A DNA stretch of 50,706 nt from positions 3,736,042-3,786,747 of the forward strand of contig NZ_JTIY01000001.1 in the NCBI RefSeq assembly GCF_000818175.1. Direction: 5' to 3'. Below are positions 1 through 9,130 of the stretch, one piece after another (the stretch's first letter is position 1; every line of letters starts with the position of its first letter). Both the position numbers and the translations under genes were made by a program. The notes beneath the pieces were generated by a model. It had not been told where the DNA came from, did not search any database, and saw only the letters and a list, made by a program, of their open reading frames with translations. The stretch comes from Streptomyces sp. AcH 505 (GTDB taxonomy: Bacteria; Actinomycetota; Actinomycetes; Streptomycetales; Streptomycetaceae).

Positions 1-20
1 CCGCCCCGGCCGGCCAGGGC

Positions 21-2588
21 CTACGCCTGCGCGTCCGCCGCCTGCGCCCGCAGCGCGCGCTCCACGCCCGCGCGCGACTCCGACATCAGCCTGCGCAGCG
101 CCGCGTTCGGACCCGCCGAAGCCAGCCACGCGTCCGTCGCCTCCAGCGTCGCCGCCTCGACCTGGATGCCCGGGTACAGGCCGAGCGCGACCTGCTGGGC
201 CATCTCGTGCGAGCGGGAGCCCCACACGTCGGCCACCGCCGCGAAGTACTTCTCCGTGTACGGCGCCAGCAGCTCGCGCTGGTCGGCCTGGACGAAGCCG
301 TCGATCACGGCCTCCTGCACCGCGTTCGGCAGCTTGTCGCTCTCCACCGCCGCCGCCCACGCCTCGGCCTTCGCCTCGGCCGTCGGCCGCGCCGAGCGCG
401 CCGCCGCCGCGTGGCGCTCGCCCGCCGCCGTCTTGTCGCGCTCGTACTCCGCCGCGATCTCCTCCTCGTCGTGCAGCCCGACCGCGGCGAGCCGCTCGAC
501 GAACGCCCAGCGCAGCTCCGTGTCGACCGCGAGGCCCTCGATCGTCTCCGTGCCGTCCAGCAGGCCCTGCAGCACGTCCAGCTGCTGCGGGGTGCGGGCC
601 GTCGCCGCGAAGGCGCGGGCCCAGGCGAGCTGGTGGTCGCCGGCCGGCTCGGCCGCGCGCAGATGCGCCAGCGTGGCGTCCGTCCACTGCGTCAGGCCCG
701 TCTCACGCCAGGCCGGCGCCGCGTACATGTCCAGCGCCAGCTTCACCTGGCGGTGCAGGGACTGCACCACACCGATGTCCGACTCCTTCGTGATGCCGGA
801 CAGCACCAGCGCCAGGTAGTCGCGCGTGGCCAGTTCGCCGTCGCGCGTCATGTCCCAGGCCGAGGCCCACGACAGCGCGCGCGGCAGTGACTCGGCGAAG
901 TCGCCGAGGTGCGCCGTGACGACGCGCAGCGACTCCTCGTCCAGCCGGACCTTCGCGTACGACAGGTCGTCGTCGTTGAGCAGGATCACGGCGGGGCGCG
1001 GCGTGTTCTGCGGGAACGGCACCTCCGTGCGCTCGCCCTCCACGTCCAGCTCGATCCTGCTGCCGCGCACGAGCGCGCCCGAACCGTCGAGGTCGTAGCA
1101 GCCGATCGCGATCCGGTGCGGCCGCAGCACGGGCTCGCCCTTCGCGCCGGCCGGGAGCGCGGGCGCCTCCTGCCGTACGGCGAACGACGTCACGTTCCCC
1201 GCGGCGTCCAGCTCGATCTCCGGGCGCAGGATGTTGATGCCGGCCGTCTCCAGCCACGCCTTCGACCAGGTCTTCAGATCCCGGCCCGACGTCTCCTCCA
1301 GCGCGCCCAGCAGGTCGGACAGGCGGGTGTTCCCGAACGCGTGCGCCTTGAAGTACGCCTGCACGCCACGGAAGAACTCGTCCTTGCCGACGTACGCGAC
1401 GAGCTGCTTCAGTACCGAGGCGCCCTTCGCGTACGTGATCCCGTCGAAGTTGACCAGGACGTCGTCCAGGTCACGGATCTCCGCCATGATCGGGTGCGTC
1501 GACGGCAGCTGGTCCTGCCGGTAGGCCCAGGTCTTCATGGAGTTGGCGAACGTCGTCCAGGACTTCGGCCAGCGCGAGCCCGGCGCGTCCGACAGACAGG
1601 CGATCGACGTGTACGTGGCGAACGACTCGTTCAGCCAGAGGTCGTTCCACCACTCCATCGTGACGAGGTCGCCGAACCACATGTGCGCCAGCTCGTGCAG
1701 GATCGTCTCGGCACGTGCCTCGTACGCGGCGTCCGTCACCTTCGAGCGGAAGACGTACTGGTCGCGGATGGTCACGGCGCCCGCGTTCTCCATCGCGCCC
1801 GCGTTGAACTCCGGTACGAAGAGCTGGTCGTACTTGGCGAAGGGGTACGCGTAGTCGAACTTCTCCTGGAACCAGTCGAAGCCCAGCCGGGTGACCTCGA
1901 AGATCGCGTCCGCGTCGAGGTACTCGGCCAGCGAGGGCCGGCAGTAGACGCCGAGCGGCACCGACTGCCCGTCGCGCTCGTACGTGCTGTGCACCGAGTG
2001 GTACGGGCCGACGATCAGCGCGGTGATGTACGACGAGATGCGCGGCGTCGGCTCGAAGCGCCAGACGTTCTCCGCCGGCTCGGGCGTGGGGGAGTTGGAC
2101 ACCACGGTCCAGCCCTGCGGCGCCGTCACCGTGAACCGGAAGGTCGCCTTGAGGTCCGGCTGCTCGAACGAGGCGAACACCCGCCGGGCGTCCGGCACCT
2201 CGAACTGCGTGTACAGATAGGCCTGGTCGTCGACCGGGTCGACGAACCTGTGCAGCCCCTCACCGGTGTTGGTGTAGGCGCAGTCCGCGACGACGGTCAG
2301 TTCGTTGTCGCCCTCGCGCAGTCCCGCCAGGGCGATCCGGGAGTCCTTGAAGACGCCTTCCGCGTCCAGCGGCGTGCCGTTCAGGACGACCTCGCGTACC
2401 GAGGGGGCCACCAGATCGATGAAGGTCTCCGCCCCGGCCTCCGCGCTCCGGAAGCGCACCGTGGTCGCGGACCGGTAGGTCCCGCCCTCCTGCGCGCCGC
2501 TGAGATCGAGGTCGATCTCGTACGAGTCAACGGTGAGGAGGCGCGCACGCTCCTGCGCCTCTTCGCGGGTCAGATTTGTGCCAGGCAC
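21..2588 (-). CDS. pepN: Aminopeptidase N (M1 family zinc metallopeptidase), paralogue 1
   Basis: Cytoplasmic M1 aminopeptidase of 855 residues that removes N-terminal residues from peptides. The exopeptidase motif GAMEN is at residues 264-268, the zinc site HELAH at 298-302 and the third zinc ligand, Glu321, follows at the canonical x18 spacing (WLNESF). There is no signal peptide, and the ERAP1-like helical domain fills the C-terminal half. I chose the GTG at 2588 (VPGTNLTREEA) over the ATG three codons upstream because a GAGGAG Shine-Dalgarno directly abuts that ATG but sits 9 nt before the GTG. The second M1 gene in this window (9131-11749) starts the same way (VPGENLSRDEA). The open frame runs on to 3161 but that extension is antisense to the next gene. 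Divergent from the DUF1203 gene. Confidence 0.95.
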   Translation of the reverse strand: MPGTNLTREEAQERARLLTVDSYEIDLDLSGAQEGGTYRSATTVRFRSAEAGAETFIDLVAPSVREVVLNGTPLDAEGVFKDSRIALAGLREGDNELTVVADCAYTNTGEGLHRFVDPVDDQAYLYTQFEVPDARRVFASFEQPDLKATFRFTVTAPQGWTVVSNSPTPEPAENVWRFEPTPRISSYITALIVGPYHSVHSTYERDGQSVPLGVYCRPSLAEYLDADAIFEVTRLGFDWFQEKFDYAYPFAKYDQLFVPEFNAGAMENAGAVTIRDQYVFRSKVTDAAYEARAETILHELAHMWFGDLVTMEWWNDLWLNESFATYTSIACLSDAPGSRWPKSWTTFANSMKTWAYRQDQLPSTHPIMAEIRDLDDVLVNFDGITYAKGASVLKQLVAYVGKDEFFRGVQAYFKAHAFGNTRLSDLLGALEETSGRDLKTWSKAWLETAGINILRPEIELDAAGNVTSFAVRQEAPALPAGAKGEPVLRPHRIAIGCYDLDGSGALVRGSRIELDVEGERTEVPFPQNTPRPAVILLNDDDLSYAKVRLDEESLRVVTAHLGDFAESLPRALSWASAWDMTRDGELATRDYLALVLSGITKESDIGVVQSLHRQVKLALDMYAAPAWRETGLTQWTDATLAHLRAAEPAGDHQLAWARAFAATARTPQQLDVLQGLLDGTETIEGLAVDTELRWAFVERLAAVGLHDEEEIAAEYERDKTAAGERHAAAARSARPTAEAKAEAWAAAVESDKLPNAVQEAVIDGFVQADQRELLAPYTEKYFAAVADVWGSRSHEMAQQVALGLYPGIQVEAATLEATDAWLASAGPNAALRRLMSESRAGVERALRAQAADAQA

Positions 2589-2702
2589 CCGGGTCATCTC
2601 CTCGGTTCGTGACGTTTCCGCCCATCCTTCCACGCGCCGCCTCCGGCCACGGAACAGGACAGCGAGGTCCGAAAACCGCCGGTCACGGCCGTACCGCCGG
2701 GC

Positions 2703-2708
2703 CAGGCT
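2703..2708 (+). promoter_or_regulatory. Candidate -10 of a leaderless transcript
   Basis: CAGGCT lies exactly 6 nt before the GTG start of the DUF1203 gene, with no Shine-Dalgarno. This spacing places transcription start at or next to the start codon. No convincing -35 is seen. Confidence 0.45.
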
Positions 2709-2714
2709 CGTACC

Positions 2715-3212
2715 GTGACCACTTACCACGCACGGCCGGTCGGACAGACCGCACTCAAGGAACTCCGTGACCGCGACGACGCGGGCCGCCCCCTGGCCCC
2801 GTTCACCGACGACGAGGGCGGCGCCCCGCTGCGCTGCTGCCTGCGGCGCAGCCGGGTCGGCGAACGCCTCGCGCTCGTCTCCTACGCCCCGCTGCGCCGC
2901 TGGGCGGCCGAGACCTCGGCCGCCCCGGGGGCCTACGACGAGCAGGGGCCCGTCTTCATCCACGCCGAGGAGTGCCCGGGCCCCACGGACGGCGACGGCT
3001 GTCCGCTCGGCGCCCCCGGCGCGCTGCGCACCGTACGGCGCTACGGCTACGACGGGCACATCCTCGGCGGCAGCCTGCTGGAGATCCCCCGCGCCGCTGA
3101 GGCGGCGTTCGACGAGAAGTTCACCGAGGCCTTCGCCGACCCGGCCGTGGCGCTCGTCCACGTCCGGGCCGTCGAGTACGGCTGCTTCCTCTACGAGGTG
3201 CGCAGGGACTGA
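2715..3212 (+). CDS. DUF1203 domain-containing protein
   Basis: A 165-residue soluble protein that matches the DUF1203 family across its length; its function is not known. Recognisable features are the CCLRRSRVGERLALVSY segment near the N-terminus, the GPVFIHAEECPGP core and the C-terminal VRAVEYGCFLYEVRR strand. The GTG at 2715 is the first in-frame start after a -10-like hexamer, and no ribosome binding site precedes it, so the mRNA may be leaderless. It stands alone, divergent from pepN and convergent with asd. Confidence 0.8.
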   Translation: MTTYHARPVGQTALKELRDRDDAGRPLAPFTDDEGGAPLRCCLRRSRVGERLALVSYAPLRRWAAETSAAPGAYDEQGPVFIHAEECPGPTDGDGCPLGAPGALRTVRRYGYDGHILGGSLLEIPRAAEAAFDEKFTEAFADPAVALVHVRAVEYGCFLYEVRRD

Positions 3213-3220
3213 CCAGGCCG

Positions 3221-3250
3221 GACCGGCCAGGACCGGCCGGGACCGGCCAG
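3221..3250. repeat. Three tandem copies of a 10-bp GC-rich unit
   Basis: GACCGGCCRG is repeated three times, preceded by a degenerate copy at 3211-3220. It fills the 58-bp gap between the convergent DUF1203 and asd genes. Each unit is nearly self-complementary (CCGGCC/GGCCGG), so it may fold and help terminate both transcripts. Confidence 0.7.
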
Positions 3251-3270
3251 GGGGAACAGGGCCGGGCGGC

Positions 3271-4449
<1,179 letters not shown>

Positions 4450-7400
4450 TTACGGAGTGACGCTCTCGATGACGACGCTGCCGGAGCCCGCGACCGTGCC
4501 GCGTGCGTTCAGCAGTCGGACATCACCGAAGAACTGCCGGCCCTCGGGGGCCGCGCTGCTCACCACGACATCGGCCGAGACCTGCGCCGAGGCGCCGTTG
4601 GCGAGCTTCACCGGCTGCGCCTCGTCCACCTGGATCGAACCGAGCGACGCCGAGTAGTACACGTCGCGGTAGTCGAAGGCGGTCGACCCGGTGGGTACGG
4701 AGTAGCCGTCCACCAGGATCGTGTACGTACCGGCCGCGGGCTCGGCCAGACTGACGGCCTCCTCCGAGTCGCCGTCCGCCGACTGCCCGACCGTCACGCC
4801 GTCCTTGAGGACGGTCAGGTCCAGGTCGGCGCCCGTGTCTGCGGGGTTGCCGATCGCGACGTCGAGCCGCTCGGCGCCCGCGGGAACGGTGACGGTGGTC
4901 ACCTGCTGCTCGCCCTGCGCGATCGTCGGACGGTCCACCTTCGCGGAGCCGAGCGAGCCGCCGGAGAGCTTGCCGTCGATCGGCGCGAACCCGTTGGTGA
5001 CCTTCCACTCCACCGGGGTCGGGGTGCCGATCTTGGCCTCGGGGAGGGTGGTCACGGCCGGGTCGAAGGTGACGCCGAGCACGGTCGCGTCCAGCTTGTA
5101 CTTGTTGTCGAGCAGCGGCGACGTGCGGCGCGCCTCGACCTCGATCTCCCAGACGCCCGGCAGCGGGTCCGTGTACGAACGCAGATCCGGACGGCAGACG
5201 TTGGCCGGGTTCACATAGTTCGGGTAGCACATGGTCGTCGTGGTGTCGTCGACCGGAACGCCGTACGGGTGGATGGCGATGAACCGGGTCTGGCTGCCCT
5301 TGGCGAGTCCGCCGAGGGCGACCTCAAGGGACTTCGCGCCCTCGGGGACGGTGATGAAGTACGACTTGGTGGAGTTGCGCTGCACCGAGCCGGACGCCGA
5401 GAACGTGTAGCCGGGCTTCACCAGGTCCTTGGAGACGACGACGGTGGCGAGGATCTGCTTGTCGATCCCCTCCGTGCGCTTGTCGTCGGCCTGCAGGATG
5501 GCGCTGTGCACACCGGTCGAACCGGGCCTGGCCTGCACGGTCACGGTCACCGGCTGGTTCAGCGGCAGCCGCACCTTGCCGCTGCTGAGCAGCCGGAAGG
5601 TGCCGTCGTCGTACTTCCAGCTGAGCTGGTGCTCCAGGGCGCCCTTGGGGCCCGTGGTGCGGGTGATCGTGACGTCGTACGTCTTGGCCTTGCCGACCTT
5701 CAGACCGCCCTCGCGGTCGTAGATGCCGGGGCCGAAGCCCGGGTCCACGAGCGCGAAGTCGAGCGCGCTGTCGACCGGTGCCTTGACCGCGTACTCGTGG
5801 GCGTCGACGCCGCGCTGCACGGACTTCCACGCGCCGACGACGTCGATCAGGCCCGCGCCCTGCTCATGGGCCTGCACGCCGTCGATCTTCTTGGCGCTGC
5901 TGGTGAGCGCGGTGCGCAGGCGCGCCGGGGTGAGGTCGATGTGCTTCTGCTTGGCGGCGGAGAGCAGCAGCGCGCTCGCGCCGGCCGCCTGCGGGGAGGC
6001 CATCGAGGTGCCCTGGAGCATCGAGTAGCCGGGCGGGAGCTGGTACCCGGCCTCGGCGACCGGGGAGCCCGGCAGCCAGGTCTGGGTGCTGTTGATCGCG
6101 GCGCCCGGTGCGCTGATGGTCGGCGTGAGGCCGCCGTCCTCGCGCGGGCCGCGTGCGGAGAAGGGCATCATGGCGTTCTTCTTGGTCACGCCGGAGCCGT
6201 AGTCGGCCGCCCAGGTGTCCTTGGAGATGGTCGCGCCGACGGAGATGACCTTGTCGGCCAGGGCCGGGTCGCTGATGGTGTTGGTGCCGGGGCCGTCGTT
6301 GCCCGCCGAGATGACCAGCTGGACACCGTAGGTGTCGATCAGCCGGGTGTAGAGCAGGGTGCGCGCGTTGTTGGCGTCGTTCAGCGGGGGCAGCCCGCCG
6401 ATGGACATGTTGACGATGTCCACACCGCGGTTGGCGACGAGGTCGAGCATGCCCTCGGTCAGCGCGATGTTGGTGCAGCCGCCGCCCCAGGAGCAGGCGC
6501 GGGACGAGACGAGCTGGGCGCCGGGCGCCGCGCCGTCCATCTTGCCGCCGAACAGGCCGTTGGCGGCGGTGATGCCGCCGACGTGCGTGCCGTGCTCGGC
6601 CTGGATGACACCGATGTTGACGTAGTCGGACGTGGTGCCCGCGGCGTCGATGACGACGTCCTTGCGGATCTCGACGACGAACGGCACGCGCTCGACGACC
6701 GCGGTCCTCGGGTCGTCCTTGCCGAAGTAGCCGATCTGGAACTTGTCCTTGTACGGCTTCATCGCGGTGTCGTCGGTGAAGTCGGCGTTGTTGTTGAGGT
6801 CGACGCGCACGGTGCCCTTGGCCGGGTCGTAGAGCACGCCCCAGGTGTCGGTCGTGTCGCCGTCCCTGTTGAGGTCGCCCGCCTCGTCACCGCCGAGGGT
6901 GGCCGCCTCGGAGAAGGTGCTGTAGTCGAACGAGCCGGCGGGGGCCTTCCAGGTACGGCCCGCGGCCGTGAACACCGGCCCGCTGACAGCGGTGTTCATC
7001 CGGCGCCAGGTGGCGTCGCCGTCGGCCACCGGGTCGGTGGAGGTGACCCAGTCGACGACCTTGCGGGCGCCGGTGCTGGTCTTCTGCAGTGCGGGGTGCC
7101 CCAGGTCGATGCCGGAGTCGAGGATGCCGATGGTGACGCCGCGGCCGTCCGCCTTGGGATGCTGCTTGACGAAGTCGACGGCGCCGGTCTCGAAGGAGGG
7201 GTTGTACGGGTTCTTCGCCGGGGTGTGCTTGTCCGGGCCGGGGTAGGTCTTGGTGGCCGAGTTCTTACCCTTGGCCGCCTTCGCCCCGTCGGCCGTGGTA
7301 CCGGCGGGCGACGGGTCGTCCAGCTTGATCTCCTGCTTGAGATCGATGCCCTGGACGGAGGAGAGCTTCGACGCCGCCTTGATCGCGGCCTTCGCCCTGG

Positions 7401-7767
7401 AGGTCGGCAGCGTGGCGCGTACGTATCCGAGCTTGTCGTACGTCTTGCCGACCGAAGCGCCCTGCACGGCGTCGAGTTGACCGGCGACCTGCTCGGTCGC
7501 CCCGGGCGCCGTCGCGACCATCAGCGTGACGTTCTTCTCGCCCGTGGCCTCGGCCTTGGCGAGTACGTCGGCGTCGACCGCCCCGAGTTTGTCGGAGGGG
7601 GAGACGCTCGGCTTGACGTTCGGGCGGGCGGCCGGGTCGTCGGCGCCCGTCGCTGAGAACGCGGGCACAGCACCGGAGGCGATCAGCGCTGCCGCCAGTC
7701 CGGCGGCAGCCGCGACCCGGGACACGCGTCTCGGCCCGGATATGGATCTCTCGGATTCGGAGGTCAT
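4450..7767 (-). CDS. Secreted S8 (subtilisin-like) serine peptidase
   Basis: A 1105-residue exported protease. Residues 1-40 form a signal peptide: a basic region (RRVSR), a hydrophobic AAAAGLAAALIASGAV core and a probable AFSA cleavage site. A propeptide follows, to about residue 190. The catalytic triad is Asp217 (GILDSG), His392 (EHGTHVGG) and Ser588 (GTSMASP), with the oxyanion Asn490 (SAGND). The gap between Asp and His is long (175 residues) and carries an inserted domain (about 240-385). Beyond residue 690 lie beta-rich C-terminal domains, including a PPC-like segment (DLDLTVLKDG, EPAAGTYTILVDGYSVPTG). I chose the ATG at 7767 over the one two codons upstream because AGGG precedes it by 6 nt. 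Probably involved in extracellular protein degradation; the substrate cannot be told from sequence. Confidence 0.92.
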   Translation of the reverse strand: MTSESERSISGPRRVSRVAAAAGLAAALIASGAVPAFSATGADDPAARPNVKPSVSPSDKLGAVDADVLAKAEATGEKNVTLMVATAPGATEQVAGQLDAVQGASVGKTYDKLGYVRATLPTSRAKAAIKAASKLSSVQGIDLKQEIKLDDPSPAGTTADGAKAAKGKNSATKTYPGPDKHTPAKNPYNPSFETGAVDFVKQHPKADGRGVTIGILDSGIDLGHPALQKTSTGARKVVDWVTSTDPVADGDATWRRMNTAVSGPVFTAAGRTWKAPAGSFDYSTFSEAATLGGDEAGDLNRDGDTTDTWGVLYDPAKGTVRVDLNNNADFTDDTAMKPYKDKFQIGYFGKDDPRTAVVERVPFVVEIRKDVVIDAAGTTSDYVNIGVIQAEHGTHVGGITAANGLFGGKMDGAAPGAQLVSSRACSWGGGCTNIALTEGMLDLVANRGVDIVNMSIGGLPPLNDANNARTLLYTRLIDTYGVQLVISAGNDGPGTNTISDPALADKVISVGATISKDTWAADYGSGVTKKNAMMPFSARGPREDGGLTPTISAPGAAINSTQTWLPGSPVAEAGYQLPPGYSMLQGTSMASPQAAGASALLLSAAKQKHIDLTPARLRTALTSSAKKIDGVQAHEQGAGLIDVVGAWKSVQRGVDAHEYAVKAPVDSALDFALVDPGFGPGIYDREGGLKVGKAKTYDVTITRTTGPKGALEHQLSWKYDDGTFRLLSSGKVRLPLNQPVTVTVQARPGSTGVHSAILQADDKRTEGIDKQILATVVVSKDLVKPGYTFSASGSVQRNSTKSYFITVPEGAKSLEVALGGLAKGSQTRFIAIHPYGVPVDDTTTTMCYPNYVNPANVCRPDLRSYTDPLPGVWEIEVEARRTSPLLDNKYKLDATVLGVTFDPAVTTLPEAKIGTPTPVEWKVTNGFAPIDGKLSGGSLGSAKVDRPTIAQGEQQVTTVTVPAGAERLDVAIGNPADTGADLDLTVLKDGVTVGQSADGDSEEAVSLAEPAAGTYTILVDGYSVPTGSTAFDYRDVYYSASLGSIQVDEAQPVKLANGASAQVSADVVVSSAAPEGRQFFGDVRLLNARGTVAGSGSVVIESVTP

Positions 7768-7928
7768 CAGCATCCCTGTGTTGTGTAAAGGAACAGTCCG
7801 GATTTCGGCACCGGATGACCGCTCAGCTTTACCTAATCGACAGGGATTTGTGCAGGGTTGACAGCTACGTGATCTGGACATGGCGGAGACCCGCCACCGT
7901 CACTCCCACGCCAAGGGGGACGAACCGG

Positions 7929-9014
7929 TCACCTGGGCAGGACGCGTACGTATGCGGCGGGATCGCGGTCGTCCGCCGCGCTCAGTGCCGTACGCACCAC
8001 CGTGGCCTGCTGGTCGAGCGATTCGCGCAGCTTGCGGGGGGTGAGATGGACGACCGTGACACCCAGCCGCTCCAGGTGCTCGCGCTTGCGCGCGTACCGC
8101 GACCACAGCGCCTCGTCCTCGCCCGCACCACCCTGCCGGGGCGCCCGGGTGTCCAACTCGACGGCGACGGCCTGTTCCGGCCAGTACGCGTCCACGCAGC
8201 CCAGCGAAGGACCGCCGGGCAGCCGCAGTTCCACGTTCCACACCGGGTCGGGCAGCCCGTTCAGGAACACCATCTCGTACAGCCGGCCCTCCGCCAGTGC
8301 CCGGCCCTCGGCGAGCAGCGCGTCCACCGCCTCGACCACGTGCGGCCGGGCCAGCAGCCTCGCCTGGTTCAACTCCCGGACCAGCGCCGACGGTTCGCAG
8401 TAGCCGCCGCGTACGGCCTCGGCCAGCAGCAGCCCGACCGCCGCCGCTTCCGACAGGTCGGCGACCGCGTCGGCCACCGCACGCGCCACCGGCGCGACCG
8501 GCACACCGGTGAGCGAAACGGGCCGGGGCAGGGCATGTGTACGGATCAGCCGGGCGAAGCCCGTGGAGCGCAGCCGCCGGGTGCGCGCCACGAGCACGTC
8601 GACGGTGTCGAGGGCGCGCGGCGAGGGCGCCGACTCGAAGCCGTACAGCGCCAGCGCGGCGAGACCGGTGATCATCGCGGCGCCGTACGGGAAGTCGGCG
8701 GCCGGCCGGGGCCCGTCGGCGGCCCGGGACCCGTCCGACGGTTGCGTGGGAACCCCCGCCGCACCCTCGGGGCTCGGCCGGCCCGCGTACAGCAGCGCGG
8801 CGTGCAGCCGCTCCTCGCCGGTCGGCGGCCCCTGGTGCAACAGACAGACCCCCGGCAGCAGTTGCTGCCAGGGGCCGTCGGGCCTGCACTGCGCGTGCGC
8901 CTTGGCGGCGGGCACGCCGTGCTCGCGGAGCTGGGCGAGCGACAGCACGCGCAGCCGCACGCCTTCGGTGAGGTGGCTCAAGGGGCAGGGGGTGACGGGG
9001 GTGTTGTTGTTCAT
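7929..9014 (-). CDS. AbiEi-antitoxin-like / DUF559-type domain protein
   Basis: A 361-residue protein of a family common in actinobacteria. The N-terminal part (about 15-70: VLSLAQLREHGVPAAKAHAQC, then LLPGVCLLHQG) resembles the winged-helix domain of AbiEi antitoxins. The C-terminal part (about 270-345: CVDAYWPEQAVAVELD followed by KREHLERLGVTVVHLTP) has the Asp/Glu-x-Asp pattern of DUF559/Vsr-like PD-(D/E)XK folds. No AbiEii nucleotidyltransferase toxin is encoded next to it, so a working toxin-antitoxin pair is not supported. The start is the ATG at 9014; the ribosome binding site is weak (GGGA close to the start). Its role is unknown. Confidence 0.65.
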   Translation of the reverse strand: MNNNTPVTPCPLSHLTEGVRLRVLSLAQLREHGVPAAKAHAQCRPDGPWQQLLPGVCLLHQGPPTGEERLHAALLYAGRPSPEGAAGVPTQPSDGSRAADGPRPAADFPYGAAMITGLAALALYGFESAPSPRALDTVDVLVARTRRLRSTGFARLIRTHALPRPVSLTGVPVAPVARAVADAVADLSEAAAVGLLLAEAVRGGYCEPSALVRELNQARLLARPHVVEAVDALLAEGRALAEGRLYEMVFLNGLPDPVWNVELRLPGGPSLGCVDAYWPEQAVAVELDTRAPRQGGAGEDEALWSRYARKREHLERLGVTVVHLTPRKLRESLDQQATVVRTALSAADDRDPAAYVRVLPR

Positions 9015-9130
9015 GTCCCGGGTCTCCCCGCGCGCTCACCCTCCGCTAACCCCTGTTACGCGTTCGTCGACATAACCGGACAAGCTCGTCCTAAAGTACG
9101 GACGTTCGACTGCCGATCACGTTCTGCCGC

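Noticed and set aside
2589..3161. Extension of pepN to 1046 residues
   Set aside because: The added residues are low-complexity, antisense to the DUF1203 gene and precede a well-placed Shine-Dalgarno and GTG start.
7857..7862. Consensus TTGACA on the plus strand
   Set aside because: No plus-strand gene follows; the next genes on both sides are on the minus strand and no -10 is placed correctly.
7929..9014. AbiE-type toxin-antitoxin system
   Set aside because: Only the AbiEi-like protein is present and it ends in a nuclease-like domain; no AbiEii nucleotidyltransferase is encoded nearby.
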